Notes: generated by a model not told the origin, from the letters alone. Shown: positions 24,811-33,482, numbered from the stretch's first letter. The stretch: DNA of 64,000 bases from Streptomyces sp. NBC_01716 (GCF_036248275.1 NZ_CP109181.1:4588001-4652000), one strand, 5' to 3'. Program-made: numbers and translations.

Positions 24811-26268
24811 ATGTGCGCCGATCACATCCGACGGTGGGAGTCGGGCGCGCTCGCCCACGCCGTCTCCGACCCCTTCGGCCAGGGACCGGTGCCCTGGCTG
24901 CGCGGCAGCGAGACCTACTTCGACGACACGGGCCAGGTCGTCCCCTGGTACGCGGAACCGGCGCTCGGGCGCGACCGCGCCGGCCCCCGCACCGCCGACG
25001 ACGTCCACCGCCAGATCAAGGGCTTCTCCTCCACCGGCGCCGCCGCGCCCGGCGAGTCGATCGACTTCCACATCACCGTCGATCCGCCCCAGCAGTTCTC
25101 CGTGGACGTCTACCGGATCGGGCACTACGGGGGCGAGGGCGCCCGCAAGATCACCACGAGCCCCCGCCTCTCCGGCATCGTCCAGCCGGCCCCGCTCGCC
25201 GCCGAGCGCACCGTCTCGTGCCACCACTGGTGGCTCTCCTGGCGCCTCCAGATCCCGTCGTACTGGTCGCTAGGCGCGTACGTCGCCGTCCTCACCACCA
25301 CCGACGGCTACCGCTCCCACATCCCCTTCACGGTCCGCGACACCCACCCCGCCGACCTGCTCCTCCTGCTCCCCGACATCACCTGGCAGGCGTACAACCT
25401 CTACCCGGAGGACGGCCGTCTCGGCGCCAGCCTCTACCACGCCTGGGACGAACAGGGCCGGCTCCTCGGCGAGGAGGACGCGGCGATCACCGTCTCCTTC
25501 GACCGCCCGTACGCCGGCGCCGGCTTGCCCATCCATGTCGGCCACGCCTACGACTTCATCCGCTGGGCCGAGCGTTACGGCTACGACATCGCCTACGCCG
25601 ACGCCCGCGACCTGCACGCCGGCCTGATCGACCCGACCCGCTACCGGGGACTGGTCTTCCCCGGCCACGACGAGTACTGGTCGCTTCCGATGCGCCGCAC
25701 CGTCGAGCGGGCGCGCGAGCACGGCACGTCCCTGGTCTTCCTCTCCGCCAACACCATGTACTGGCAGATCGAGCTGGGCCCGTCCCCCTCCGGCGTCCCC
25801 GGCCGCCTCCTCACCTGCCGCAAGCGCCACGGCCCCGGCCGCCCGGCCCTCTGGCGGGAGGTCGACAGACCGGAGCAGCAGCTGCTCGGGATCCAGTACG
25901 TGGGGCGGGTCCCCGAGCCGCACCCGATGGTCGTACGGAACGCGGAGCACTGGTTCTGGGACGCCACCGGCGCCTACGAGGGCGACGAGATCCCCGGCCT
26001 CGTCGCCGGGGAGGCCGACCGCTACTTCCCCCGTACGGCGCTGCCCGAGCACGACGAGCGGATGCTGCTGGCCCACTCGCCGTACCGGGACGGCGGGAAC
26101 GCCCTTCGCCACCAGGAGACTTCGCTCTACCGGGCCCCCTCCGGCGCCCTCGTCTTCGCCTCCGGGACCTTCGCCTGGTCGCCCGCGCTGGACCGCCCCG
26201 GCCATGTCGACGCGCGCGTCCAGCGGGCGACGGCGAATCTCCTCGACCGCATCTGCAAGCGCGACTGA
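24811..26268 (+). CDS. N,N-dimethylformamidase large-subunit-like protein
   Basis: A protein of 485 residues from ATG 24811 with GGGAGGGG about 8 bases upstream; the longer frame to 24664 lacks a ribosome site. It contains the family features: a beta-sandwich region (SIDFHITVDPPQQFSVDVYRIG, SGAYVAVL-like LGAYVAVLTT), then DITWQAYNLYPEDG, HVGHAYDFIRWAERYGYDIAYA, LVFPGHDEYWS, SLVFLSANTMYW and a C-terminal FASGTFAWSPAL. Characterised members hydrolyse N,N-dimethylformamide with an iron centre, but most homologues, including those in Streptomyces, have no tested activity. The substrate here is not known. Confidence 0.8.
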   Translation: MCADHIRRWESGALAHAVSDPFGQGPVPWLRGSETYFDDTGQVVPWYAEPALGRDRAGPRTADDVHRQIKGFSSTGAAAPGESIDFHITVDPPQQFSVDVYRIGHYGGEGARKITTSPRLSGIVQPAPLAAERTVSCHHWWLSWRLQIPSYWSLGAYVAVLTTTDGYRSHIPFTVRDTHPADLLLLLPDITWQAYNLYPEDGRLGASLYHAWDEQGRLLGEEDAAITVSFDRPYAGAGLPIHVGHAYDFIRWAERYGYDIAYADARDLHAGLIDPTRYRGLVFPGHDEYWSLPMRRTVERAREHGTSLVFLSANTMYWQIELGPSPSGVPGRLLTCRKRHGPGRPALWREVDRPEQQLLGIQYVGRVPEPHPMVVRNAEHWFWDATGAYEGDEIPGLVAGEADRYFPRTALPEHDERMLLAHSPYRDGGNALRHQETSLYRAPSGALVFASGTFAWSPALDRPGHVDARVQRATANLLDRICKRD

Positions 26269-26354
26269 GTACGAACCGACGCCCCGCGGCCCCCGCCCCG
26301 AACCCGTACGGGACAATCGGAACCAGAAACTCCCACGGCGAGGAACGAGGAACC

Positions 26355-27254
26355 GTGTCCGGATTCGTAGAGAAGCCCGAGCCGCTTCAGGTCCCGGGTC
26401 TGGTGCATCTGCACACCGGCAAGGTGCGCGACCTGTACCGGAACGGGGCGGGCGATCTCGTGATGGTCGCCAGCGACCGCATTTCCGCCTACGACTGGGT
26501 CCTGCCCACCGAAATCCCCGACAAGGGCCGGGTGTTGACCCAGCTCTCGCTCTGGTGGTTCGACCGGCTCACCGATCTCGCGCCCAACCATGTCGTCTCC
26601 ACCGACCTCCCGGACGGCGCCCCCGCCGACTGGGCAGGCCGCACCCTGATCTGCCGGTCGCTGCGGATGGCCCCGGTCGAGTGCGTCGCCCGCGGCTATC
26701 TCACCGGCTCCGGCCTCGCCGAGTACGAGCAGACCCGCACCGTCTGCGGACTCGCCCTCCCCGAGGGCCTGGTCGACGGCTCCGAGCTGCCGGCGCCGAT
26801 CTTCACGCCCGCGACGAAGGCCGCGGTCGGCGACCACGACGAGAACGTGTCGTACGAGGAGGTCGCCCGCCAGGTCGGCGCGGAGACCGCGGCGCTGCTG
26901 CGCCGTACGACGCTCGACGTCTACGGCCGCGCCCGGGACATCGCCCGCGACCGGGGCATCATCCTCGCCGACACGAAGTTCGAGTTCGGCTTCGACGCCG
27001 ACGACCGGCTGGTGCTCGCCGACGAGGTGCTGACCCCGGACTCCTCGCGCTTCTGGCCGGCGGCTAGCTGGGAGCCGGGGCACGCGCAGCCGTCGTACGA
27101 CAAGCAGTACGTACGCGACTGGCTGACCTCGTCCGCCTCCGGCTGGGACCGCGCGAGCGAGCAGCCGCCGCCGGAGCTGCCGGGCGAGGTCGTGGACGCG
27201 ACGCGCGCCAAGTATCTGGAGGCGTACGAACTCCTCACCGGCACCCGCTGGTAG
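26355..27254 (+). CDS. purC: SAICAR synthetase (phosphoribosylaminoimidazole-succinocarboxamide synthase)
   Basis: A protein of 299 residues, the length of the actinobacterial form, from GTG 26355 with GGAACGAGG upstream. Conserved blocks: HTGKVRDLY, VASDRISAYDWVLPTEIPDKG, PVECVARGYLTGSG, FTPATKA, LADTKFEFG and DEVLTPDSSRFWPA. It condenses aspartate with CAIR using ATP in purine synthesis. An apparent longer frame upstream is a shadow of the preceding gene. A strong terminator and tRNA-Gly follow. Confidence 0.97.
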   Translation: MSGFVEKPEPLQVPGLVHLHTGKVRDLYRNGAGDLVMVASDRISAYDWVLPTEIPDKGRVLTQLSLWWFDRLTDLAPNHVVSTDLPDGAPADWAGRTLICRSLRMAPVECVARGYLTGSGLAEYEQTRTVCGLALPEGLVDGSELPAPIFTPATKAAVGDHDENVSYEEVARQVGAETAALLRRTTLDVYGRARDIARDRGIILADTKFEFGFDADDRLVLADEVLTPDSSRFWPAASWEPGHAQPSYDKQYVRDWLTSSASGWDRASEQPPPELPGEVVDATRAKYLEAYELLTGTRW

Positions 27255-27299
27255 CCGGCGGCGGACAGGGCGCACAGAGCGGACAACGAGAAGACGAAG

Positions 27300-27331
27300 A
27301 ACCCCCGGCCGGTGATCCGGCCGGGGGTTCT
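27300..27331 (+). terminator. Strong hairpin terminator between purC and tRNA-Gly
   Basis: A 13-bp perfect stem (AACCCCCGGCCGG / CCGGCCGGGGGTT, loop TGAT) ending in CTT. It can end purC transcription on the plus strand and also the convergent tRNA-Gly transcript on the minus strand. Confidence 0.85.
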
Positions 27332-27338
27332 TGTGCTG

Positions 27339-27411
27339 AGCGGACGACCAGGTTCGAACTGGCGACCTCAACCTTGGCAAGGTTGCGCTCTACCAACTGA
27401 GCTACGTCCGC
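27339..27411 (-). tRNA. tRNA-Gly (anticodon GCC), copy 1
   Basis: On the minus strand: GCGGACG acceptor, D-arm GCTC...GAGC, anticodon stem-loop CAACC-TTGCCAA-GGTTG, T-arm CCAGTTCGAACCTGG, CGTCCGC and discriminator T; no encoded CCA. Identical in sequence and orientation to the copy at 31524-31596. Confidence 0.96.
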
Positions 27412-27433
27412 ATGCGCCGTGGCGCGTCACCCA

Positions 27434-28099
27434 CTATACCCAACCTCGCTCGCGGGCGAGACGCACCGCCGTATGCCGACTCGAAGCCCCCAGTTTGGAC
27501 GCGGCGGACGACAGATAGTTCCGTACGGTGCCCTGCGACAGCGAGGCCCACGCCGCGATGTCGGCGATCGGCGCCCCGTCGGCGGCCAGCTCAAGCACCT
27601 CGGCCTCGCGCACGGTCAGCGGCGAGTCCCCGGCCGAAATCGCGTCGGCGGCCAACTCGGGGTCCACATGCCGGTTTCCGGCGTGGACAGTGCGGATGAT
27701 CTCGGCGAGCTGGAGGGCGCTGACGGTCTTCGGTACGAAGCCGCGTACGCCCGCCGCGAGGGCCCGCTTGAGATGACCGGGCCGGCCGTGGCTGGTGACG
27801 ATCATCGTGCGGCAGCTGGGCAGTTCGGTACGGAGCGATGTGGCGACCTTCACACCGTCGGCGCCCGGCATCTGGAGATCGAGCACGGCCACGTCCGGGC
27901 GGTGCGCGAGCGCCATCGCCAGCGCCTCGGGACCGGAGGCGGCCTCGGCGACGACGGTCAGGTCGTCCTCCAGACCGAGGAGCGCGGCGAAGGCGCCGCG
28001 GATCAGATGCTCGTCGTCGGCGAGGAGGACGCGTACGGGAGCGGCCAGTGCCGCGCCGGGCCGCACGTCTCCGGTGCTGTCCTGTCCGCCGCCGCTCAC
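27434..28099 (-). CDS. NarL/LuxR-family response regulator
   Basis: A protein of 221 residues. The start is the GTG at 28099, whose GTGA overlaps the kinase stop; the longer frame was rejected as it lies inside the kinase gene. The receiver has Asp28-Asp29, phosphoacceptor Asp74 in VAVLDLQMPG and Lys124 in FVPKTV. The LuxR helix-turn-helix near the C-terminus reads LTVREAEVLELAADGAPIADIAAWASLSQGT. Paired with the kinase encoded immediately upstream and with an ABC transporter in the same run of genes, it probably controls that transporter. Confidence 0.94.
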   Translation of the reverse strand: MSGGGQDSTGDVRPGAALAAPVRVLLADDEHLIRGAFAALLGLEDDLTVVAEAASGPEALAMALAHRPDVAVLDLQMPGADGVKVATSLRTELPSCRTMIVTSHGRPGHLKRALAAGVRGFVPKTVSALQLAEIIRTVHAGNRHVDPELAADAISAGDSPLTVREAEVLELAADGAPIADIAAWASLSQGTVRNYLSSAASKLGASSRHTAVRLARERGWV

Positions 28100-29469
28100 G
28101 CGGTCACCTCGTCGGATACGGGACGGTGCGCCACCGGCTCGGCGGCGGTCGCGTCCCCGGACGGAGCGGACGAAGCGGACGGCGCCGGCAGCGGCACCCG
28201 GGCGGTGAGCCGGAAGCGCGCACCGGCCACCGGGCCCGCGTCGAGCGTGCCGCCCAGCGTGGCCAGCCGCTCGCGCAGCCCGGCGAGCCCGGCCCCGGCC
28301 GTCCTGGGTGTGCCACCCGAACCCACCCGGACCAGGACTCCCTGTTCGGGCAGCCCGTCGTTCTCCACGACCAGCACCGCGTCGTCCCCTTCTCGTACCG
28401 TCAGCCGTACCGTGCAGTGCCGCGCGTCCCCGTGCCGCAGCACGTTCGTGGCGGCTTCCCGGACCACCCACCCGAGGGCGGAGCGCACCTCGGGAGTCAG
28501 CCCGCCGTAGAGCCCGCCGGGCAGCTCTTCGACGCCGCCCGGGACAGCTCCGGCCGCCCCCTCCAGGTCCAGCTGGAAACCGATGCCCGCGGCCTCCAAC
28601 ACCCCTCGTGCGCCTTCCAGTTCGGTGTGCAGATCCACTTCGCGATACCCCCGTACGACGGCCCGCACCTCGCGCTGCGACTCCCGCGCTATCCGCTGCA
28701 CCTCGGCCATCTGCTCGGCCGCCTGCTCCGTACCGCCGCGCCGCGCCAGTTGCAGGGCGAGTTCGCTCTTGAGCGCGATCACCGCCAGATTGCGGCCCAT
28801 GACGTCGTGCATGTCACGGCCGAACCGCAGCCGCTCCTCGGCGACGGCGAGCCGCGCCTGGAGTTCCCTGGCGCTGTCCAGCTCCCACACGGACTTGGCC
28901 AGCCAGACGGAGAAGCCGCAGGCGAAGACCAGTGCCAGTGAGGCCAGCAGCACCCCCATCACATTCCCCAGGACGGCGGCGAACCCCACTCGGAACACCA
29001 GGCCGGCCACCGCCACGACCACCAGCGTGGCCAGCACCATCAGCAGCATGCTCCGCACCCGGCGGACGCCGACGGCCAGCGCCCCGACGCCGAAGCCGGC
29101 GAACGTGACCAGCAGATAGGCGACGGACTGGGCCTCCTCCACGTTCGGTTCCCGGGGGAACACGCTCATCGCCGCCACGATGCCGACGGTGGTGAGCACG
29201 GCCGTCGCGATCAGGAGCCGGACCGGCCGGGCCTGCCTGCCGAGCGCCCAGGACAGGGCGTACGAACTGGCGGCGGCGGCCACGAGCGCGTGGGCGCAGA
29301 CCAGCAGCAGGAACCAGCCGCCGACCGGGGAGTCGGCGCGCAGGAGGGGCAGTGCGACGACCCCCACCTCGACCAGCGCGAAGGAGTGGAAGGACCAGCG
29401 GGTGTAGATCTCGACCTTGGCCGGCTTGCTCTTCCCGGCCCATGAGCCCGTCGCCCGCGTCCTCGCCAT
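28096..29469 (-). CDS. Sensor histidine kinase (HisKA_3, DesK-like)
   Basis: A protein of 457 residues from ATG 29469. About six membrane helices between residues 30 and 190 with no large outer domain. It continues into a HisKA_3 region with His221 in FGRDMHDVMGRNLAVIALK and an HATPase domain (VVREAATNVLRHGDA, AGLAGLRERLATLGG). This layout matches DesK-type membrane sensors that act on NarL-type regulators. It lies 69 bp after the ABC permease and overlaps the regulator, so all four genes are likely one transcript. The signal may be a membrane-active drug or membrane state (inference). Confidence 0.92.
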   Translation of the reverse strand: MARTRATGSWAGKSKPAKVEIYTRWSFHSFALVEVGVVALPLLRADSPVGGWFLLLVCAHALVAAAASSYALSWALGRQARPVRLLIATAVLTTVGIVAAMSVFPREPNVEEAQSVAYLLVTFAGFGVGALAVGVRRVRSMLLMVLATLVVVAVAGLVFRVGFAAVLGNVMGVLLASLALVFACGFSVWLAKSVWELDSARELQARLAVAEERLRFGRDMHDVMGRNLAVIALKSELALQLARRGGTEQAAEQMAEVQRIARESQREVRAVVRGYREVDLHTELEGARGVLEAAGIGFQLDLEGAAGAVPGGVEELPGGLYGGLTPEVRSALGWVVREAATNVLRHGDARHCTVRLTVREGDDAVLVVENDGLPEQGVLVRVGSGGTPRTAGAGLAGLRERLATLGGTLDAGPVAGARFRLTARVPLPAPSASSAPSGDATAAEPVAHRPVSDEVTA

Positions 29470-29538
29470 GTGGTCCCTCCCGGGCTCTCGTCCGTGTCGG
29501 TGCCGGTGTCCGTATCCGTGTCCGTGTCCTCGTGGCGC

Positions 29539-30351
29539 TCAGCGCCGCGGCTCCCAGCGGAACCACTGCCTGACAGCGAACACCGCCAGCACCGTCCAGA
29601 CCAGGGTATTCAGTCCCGCCGTCAGCAGGTCGCCGCCCGAAGCGCCGCCCAGCCAGCCGGCCCGCACCAGGGTCACGAGCCCGGTCATCGGCAGCAGCTC
29701 GCAGACCGAGGCGACGTTGTCCGGCAGCGCCTCCAGCGGTACGAACAGTCCCGATCCCATCGCCGAGATCAGCAGCATCGGCAGAGTGGTGATCTGCGCG
29801 CTCTCCACGGTACGGGTGAACGACGCCGAAGCGGCGGCCAGCGCCGCCATCAGCCCGATGCCCGCCAGTACCCCAAGGACCAGCAGCTCGGGCCGCTGCG
29901 GAGCGCTCACGTCCAGGACCGCGACCCCGGCGACGACCAGCACGACGCACTGCGCGAGCGCCAGCGATGCGGCGGGCAGCGCGGTCCCGGCCAGGATCTC
30001 CTGGTCGGAGACCTCGCCCGTACGGAGCCGCTTGAGCACCAGTTCCTCGCGCCGGGCGGTGTAGGCGGAGGTGAGGTTCATATAGACGACCATGAGCAGC
30101 ACCATGCCGATGCCGCCCGTCAGCGCGACCTCCGTGATGTTCAGCCCGGTCCCGCTCAGATCGACGTTCTTCAGCGAGGCCTTGGTCGAGAGGATCAGGA
30201 AGACCGGCATGAACAGGGCCATGAAGAGCATCGTCCTGTTGCGTACGAGCATGGTCATCTCGGCCCGCGCGAGCGCCCCCAGCCGTCCCGCCACGGTCGT
30301 CGTCCGGCCCTCGGCGGCCGTCTCCCGGTTCTGTGCGAATGCCGTGCTCAT
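29539..30351 (-). CDS. ABC-2 type transporter permease
   Basis: A protein of 270 residues from ATG 30351, which overlaps the ATPase stop (ATGA). Six membrane helices fit the ABC-2 pattern, starting with LVRNRTMLFMALFMPVFLILS. The cytoplasmic loop TARREELVLKRLRTGEVSDQEILAG is the usual segment contacting the ATPase. It ends with the short basic tail WFRWEPRR. Together with the ATPase it forms an exporter, most likely for drugs or lipids. Its place upstream of a sensor kinase and regulator suggests signal-controlled efflux. Confidence 0.93.
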   Translation of the reverse strand: MSTAFAQNRETAAEGRTTTVAGRLGALARAEMTMLVRNRTMLFMALFMPVFLILSTKASLKNVDLSGTGLNITEVALTGGIGMVLLMVVYMNLTSAYTARREELVLKRLRTGEVSDQEILAGTALPAASLALAQCVVLVVAGVAVLDVSAPQRPELLVLGVLAGIGLMAALAAASASFTRTVESAQITTLPMLLISAMGSGLFVPLEALPDNVASVCELLPMTGLVTLVRAGWLGGASGGDLLTAGLNTLVWTVLAVFAVRQWFRWEPRR

Positions 30352-31361
30352 GCCGCTACCGCCTCTCCCGTGCCGCCTGTGCCCGTGCCGTCCATGCCCG
30401 TACCGGCGGCCGCGGCCTCGGTGCGCTGTGCCGCGATGTCCAGGAACGCCTCTTCGAGCGAGGCCGAGCGGGCATCGAGCGCTTCCAGGTGTACGCCGAA
30501 CTCCCCGGCCCAGCGGAGCAGTTCACCGAGATCCCGCTGGAGTTCCTGCGTACGGATGCTGATCTGCCGGCCGTCCGCCGCCGCGCGCAGCGTGAGCGGC
30601 AGATGCCCCGGCTCCACCCCCACGGGCAGCCTGAACCGGATCCGGGCCGGCCGGGTCGCCGTCACCTCCGCCGGTGTGCCCGAGACCACGATCCGGCCCG
30701 CGTGCATGATCGCCAGCCGGTCCGCGAGGCCCTCGGCCTCCTCCAGGTAGTGCGTGGTCAGCAGGACGGTCGTGCCGCCGTCGCGCAGCTGCCGTACCAG
30801 CTCCCAGGTGTCCCGCCGCCCCTCGGCGTCCAGTCCGGTCGTCGGCTCGTCCAGGAACAGCACTTCGGGCTGCCCGAGCAGCGCGAGCGCGAGGTCCAGG
30901 CGCCGCTTCTCACCGCCGGAGAGCTGCTTGACCCGCACGTCGGCGCGCTTGGTCATCCCCACGAGCTCCAGCGCCTCGCCGGCGGGCCGTGCGCCGCTGG
31001 TGCAGCCTCCCCACATCTGTACGGTCTCCTTGACCGTCAGATCGCTCGGAAAGCCGCCCTCCTGGAGCATCACCCCGGTCCGCGGCCGTACCCGCGCCCT
31101 GTCCGTGTACGGGTCCCGCCCGAAGACCCGTACCGTCCCGCCGCTGGGGCGGGTGAGGCCCTCCAGCATCTCGACGGTGGAGGTCTTGCCCGCGCCGTTC
31201 GTACCGAGCAGCGCGAACAGCTCCCCCTCCCCGACGGTGAAGGAGATCTCGTTCACCGCCTGGAACCCGCCGGCATACGTGCGCCGGAGCCGGTCCACCT
31301 CGATGACGTTCCCGTCCGAATGCGCTGTGCTCGTGCTGTGGATTCCCCGAGTTCGTGTCAT
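30348..31361 (-). CDS. ABC transporter ATP-binding protein
   Basis: A protein of 337 residues from ATG 31361, with GAGG about 5 bases upstream. Walker A LLGTNGAGKTST, Q-loop VMLQEGGFPSDLTV, signature LSGGEKRRLDLALAL, Walker B VLFLDEPTTGLD and the H-loop TTHYLEEAE are all intact. A C-terminal DrrA-type domain of about 90 residues follows the NBD. It energises the adjacent ABC-2 permease. It is the first gene of the four-gene operon that ends at 27434, bracketed by two identical tRNA-Gly genes. Confidence 0.95.
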   Translation of the reverse strand: MTRTRGIHSTSTAHSDGNVIEVDRLRRTYAGGFQAVNEISFTVGEGELFALLGTNGAGKTSTVEMLEGLTRPSGGTVRVFGRDPYTDRARVRPRTGVMLQEGGFPSDLTVKETVQMWGGCTSGARPAGEALELVGMTKRADVRVKQLSGGEKRRLDLALALLGQPEVLFLDEPTTGLDAEGRRDTWELVRQLRDGGTTVLLTTHYLEEAEGLADRLAIMHAGRIVVSGTPAEVTATRPARIRFRLPVGVEPGHLPLTLRAAADGRQISIRTQELQRDLGELLRWAGEFGVHLEALDARSASLEEAFLDIAAQRTEAAAAGTGMDGTGTGGTGEAVAA

Positions 31362-31482
31362 GCCCTCAAGGTTTCCGGCGGATCGGGCCCGGGAGCAGTG
31401 CGCGCTGTCATCGGTGCTCATGACAAATGTCATCGGTGCGCGGATCGAGAGCGAGAAGGGCCCCGCCCGGTGTCGCGTACGA

Positions 31483-31517
31483 CGAAGGTCCCGGCCAACA
31501 AGTGACCGGGACCTTCG
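31483..31517 (-). terminator. Hairpin downstream of tRNA-Gly copy 2
   Basis: A 12-bp perfect inverted repeat (CGAAGGTCCCGG / CCGGGACCTTCG) with an 11-base loop lies just after the 3' end of tRNA-Gly on the minus strand. There is no strong T-run, so termination efficiency is uncertain. Confidence 0.55.
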
Positions 31518-31523
31518 ATACGG

Positions 31524-31596
31524 AGCGGACGACCAGGTTCGAACTGGCGACCTCAACCTTGGCAAGGTTGCGCTCTACCAACTGAGCTACGTCCGC
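31524..31596 (-). tRNA. tRNA-Gly (anticodon GCC), copy 2
   Basis: Identical over all 73 bases to the gene at 27339-27411, same strand, no encoded CCA. It lies 41 bp from a different tRNA-Gly (UCC), with which it may be co-transcribed. Confidence 0.96.
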
Positions 31597-31636
31597 AGTG
31601 CATCGTCCATCAACAACAACCTTCGATGTGATGCAG

Positions 31637-31708
31637 AGCGGGTGACAGGAATCGCACACTGCGCCTCCCCCTTGGAAAGGGGGCGTTCTACTACTGAACT
31701 ACACCCGC
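31637..31708 (-). tRNA. tRNA-Gly (anticodon TCC)
   Basis: On the minus strand: acceptor GCGGGTG, D-arm GTTC...GAAC, anticodon stem CCCCC/GGGGG around TTTCCAA, T-arm with GATTCC and acceptor CACCCGC, discriminator T, no CCA. It reads GGA codons and is paired with the GCC-anticodon gene downstream. Confidence 0.94.
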
Positions 31709-31834
31709 ACGCTGCGTCAGGTTCGGCTTTTCGGCCTTGCCCTTCGGCGTGCTCCAGACTCTAGCCGATCGCTGGGGGTGCAGTGCAACTCCGTTCCCCG
31801 GCGTGCCCGTCCGGCCGCGTCGGCGGCCGGTGTC

Positions 31835-32161
31835 TCAACTCGCCTCGCGGAACGCCTCGTAGACCCGCTTGGGGATCCGGCCGCGGGCCGGCACCTCCAT
31901 CCGGTGCGAGAGCGCCCAGGCGCGTACGGCCGCCGGGTCGGGCGCGAGGGCCGTGTGCCGGTAAGACTTACGGTTCCTGCCGGCATGGGTCTGCCGCCGG
32001 CCCGCCTCCAGGTAGGGGGCCAGCGCCTTGCGCAGTTTCTTTGCATTGGCGGGATTGAGGTCGATCTCGTACGACTTCCCGTCGAGGCCGAACGAGACCG
32101 TTTCCGCCGCTTCTCCGCCGTCGATGTCGTCGGAGAGCGTGACCACTACGCGCTGCGCCAC
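31835..32161 (-). CDS. lsr2: Lsr2-family nucleoid-associated protein
   Basis: A protein of 108 residues. The GTG at 32161 is chosen because AAAGGA lies 9 bases upstream and the family begins at VAQRVVVTLSDDIDGG. The N-terminal oligomerisation domain (ETVSFGLDGKSYEIDLNPANAKKLRKALAPYLEAGRR) is followed by a basic linker. The C-terminal DNA-binding domain has the AT-hook-like RGR in VPARGRIPKRVYEAF. Lsr2 coats AT-rich, often foreign, DNA and silences it; in Streptomyces it represses many specialised-metabolite clusters. It stands alone, divergent from purS. Confidence 0.95.
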   Translation of the reverse strand: MAQRVVVTLSDDIDGGEAAETVSFGLDGKSYEIDLNPANAKKLRKALAPYLEAGRRQTHAGRNRKSYRHTALAPDPAAVRAWALSHRMEVPARGRIPKRVYEAFREAS

Positions 32162-32559
32162 GGATATCGGTCCTTTCATGCGGCACCCGCTCCGTCGGCC
32201 CGTGCTTCTGAAACACGGCTGACGTGCGGTGATACCGGCCTTCCGGCTGTTTAGGGGCAATGCGCCCTGTGGCTCTATTCCTTTGTACAGCGAACTGCCT
32301 CGCATTGTGAAGCCCAGCCAATTACATCAGCGTGTCCGGCGGCAATGGTGAGGGCGAGTTTTTTCCTGGATTTTTCCGTGTGGACTCCCGGCGCGATATC
32401 GACGGAGATCGGTGGAGAGTCCGGCGGTGGGTGGATATCTACCCGCGTAGATTTTGTCTACGGGTACGCTGAGAGGACTCGGGGGGTCGGGGGATTCCTC
32501 GGTCAGAACCACAGCCGCAGACAGCTGCACACAGCCGCACCACACCACCGGGAGTGCCA
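32162..32559. other. AT-richer divergent promoter region between lsr2 and purS
   Basis: No gene is seen in these 398 bp. The stretch is noticeably less GC-rich than its surroundings (for example TTTTTTCCTGGATTTTTCCG near 32358). It must hold the promoters of lsr2 (leftward) and the purSQL operon (rightward). The inverted repeat at 32440-32466 is its most obvious structure. AT-rich DNA upstream of lsr2 would allow autoregulation by Lsr2 (inference). Confidence 0.6.
32440..32466. promoter_or_regulatory. Imperfect inverted repeat upstream of purSQL
   Basis: TACCCGCGTAGA and TCTACGGGTA are inverted copies (the left arm has two extra bases) around TTTTG. The right arm runs into a -10-like TACGCT, about 90 bp before purS. 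It may bind a purine-responsive or other regulator; no known consensus is matched with confidence. Confidence 0.5.
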
Positions 32560-32805
32560 GTGGCACGCGTCGTAGTCGACGTCATGCTCAAGCCGGAGAT
32601 CCTCGACCCGCAAGGACAAGCAGTGCAGCGCGCACTGCCCCGGCTGGGTTTCGACGGGATCGCGGACGTCCGCCAGGGAAAGCGTTTCGAGCTGGAGGTG
32701 GAGGGCCCGGTCGACGAGGCCGCCCTCGCCCGCATCCATGAGATGGCCGAGACGTTCCTCGCCAACACCGTCATCGAGGACTTCGTCGTAAAGGTGGAGT
32801 CGTGA
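32560..32805 (+). CDS. purS: Phosphoribosylformylglycinamidine synthase subunit PurS
   Basis: A protein of 81 residues. The GTG at 32560 is preferred to the GTG two codons earlier because GGGAG lies 5 bases before it. The sequence ARVVVDVMLKPEILDPQGQA, then VRQGKRFELEVEGP and TVIEDFVVKVES, is typical PurS. The dimer bridges PurL and PurQ in the three-part FGAM synthase, helping channel ammonia. The stop overlaps the GTG of purQ, the first gene-to-gene coupling in the purSQL operon. Confidence 0.96.
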   Translation: MARVVVDVMLKPEILDPQGQAVQRALPRLGFDGIADVRQGKRFELEVEGPVDEAALARIHEMAETFLANTVIEDFVVKVES

Positions 32806-33482
32806 CCACTCGTATCGGAGTCGTCACTTTCCCCGGCACTCTCGACGACCGCGACAGTCTTCGCGCGGTGCGGATCGCCGGAGCCGAGCCTGTCTCACTC
32901 TGGCACCGCGACAAGGACATCAAGCAGGTGGACGCCGTTGTCCTGGCGGGCGGATTCAGCTACGGCGACTATCTGCGGGCCGGTGCCATTTCCCGTTTCT
33001 CGCCGGTGATGGAGACGATCATCGAGCAGGCGAAGGGCGGTATGCCGGTCCTGGGGATCTGCAACGGCTTCCAGATCCTCACGGAAACGCATCTGCTGCC
33101 GGGCGCCATGCTGCGCAACAACCATCTGCACTTCATCTGCCGCGACCAGCGGCTGCGGGTGGAGAACGCGGAGAGCGCGTGGACCGCCGACTACACGGCG
33201 GGCCAGGAGATCTCCGTACCGCTGAAGAACATCGACGGCCGGTACGTGGCCGCCGAGCCGGTCCTGGACGAGCTGGAGGCCGAGGGCCGGGTCGCCTTCC
33301 GCTATCTGGACGGCAATCCGAACGGCTCGCTCCGCGACATCGCGGGCATCACGAACGCGGCGGGCAACGTCGTCGGTCTGATGCCGCACCCCGAGCACGC
33401 CGTGGAACCGCTGATCGGTACGGGCCGTACCGACGGGCTCGGGTTCTTCACCTCGATCCTGAAGAAGCTGGTAAGCGCCTGA
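32802..33482 (+). CDS. purQ: Phosphoribosylformylglycinamidine synthase subunit PurQ (glutaminase)
   Basis: A protein of 226 residues from a GTG overlapping the purS stop. Class I glutamine amidotransferase: nucleophile cysteine in MPVLGICNGFQILTE, and the His/Glu of the triad in LMPHPEHAVEP. GGFSYGDYLRAGA matches the family. It releases ammonia from glutamine for PurL. Its TGA overlaps the ATG of purL, so translation of the three genes is coupled. Confidence 0.97.
   Translation: MTTRIGVVTFPGTLDDRDSLRAVRIAGAEPVSLWHRDKDIKQVDAVVLAGGFSYGDYLRAGAISRFSPVMETIIEQAKGGMPVLGICNGFQILTETHLLPGAMLRNNHLHFICRDQRLRVENAESAWTADYTAGQEISVPLKNIDGRYVAAEPVLDELEAEGRVAFRYLDGNPNGSLRDIAGITNAAGNVVGLMPHPEHAVEPLIGTGRTDGLGFFTSILKKLVSA

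Noticed and set aside
24477..26354. A 925-residue open frame covering the DMFase-like gene region and purC
   Set aside because: Only its 3' part is purC. The upstream part is an Arg/Pro-rich shadow of the real gene in another frame, and purC has its own GTG with ribosome site.
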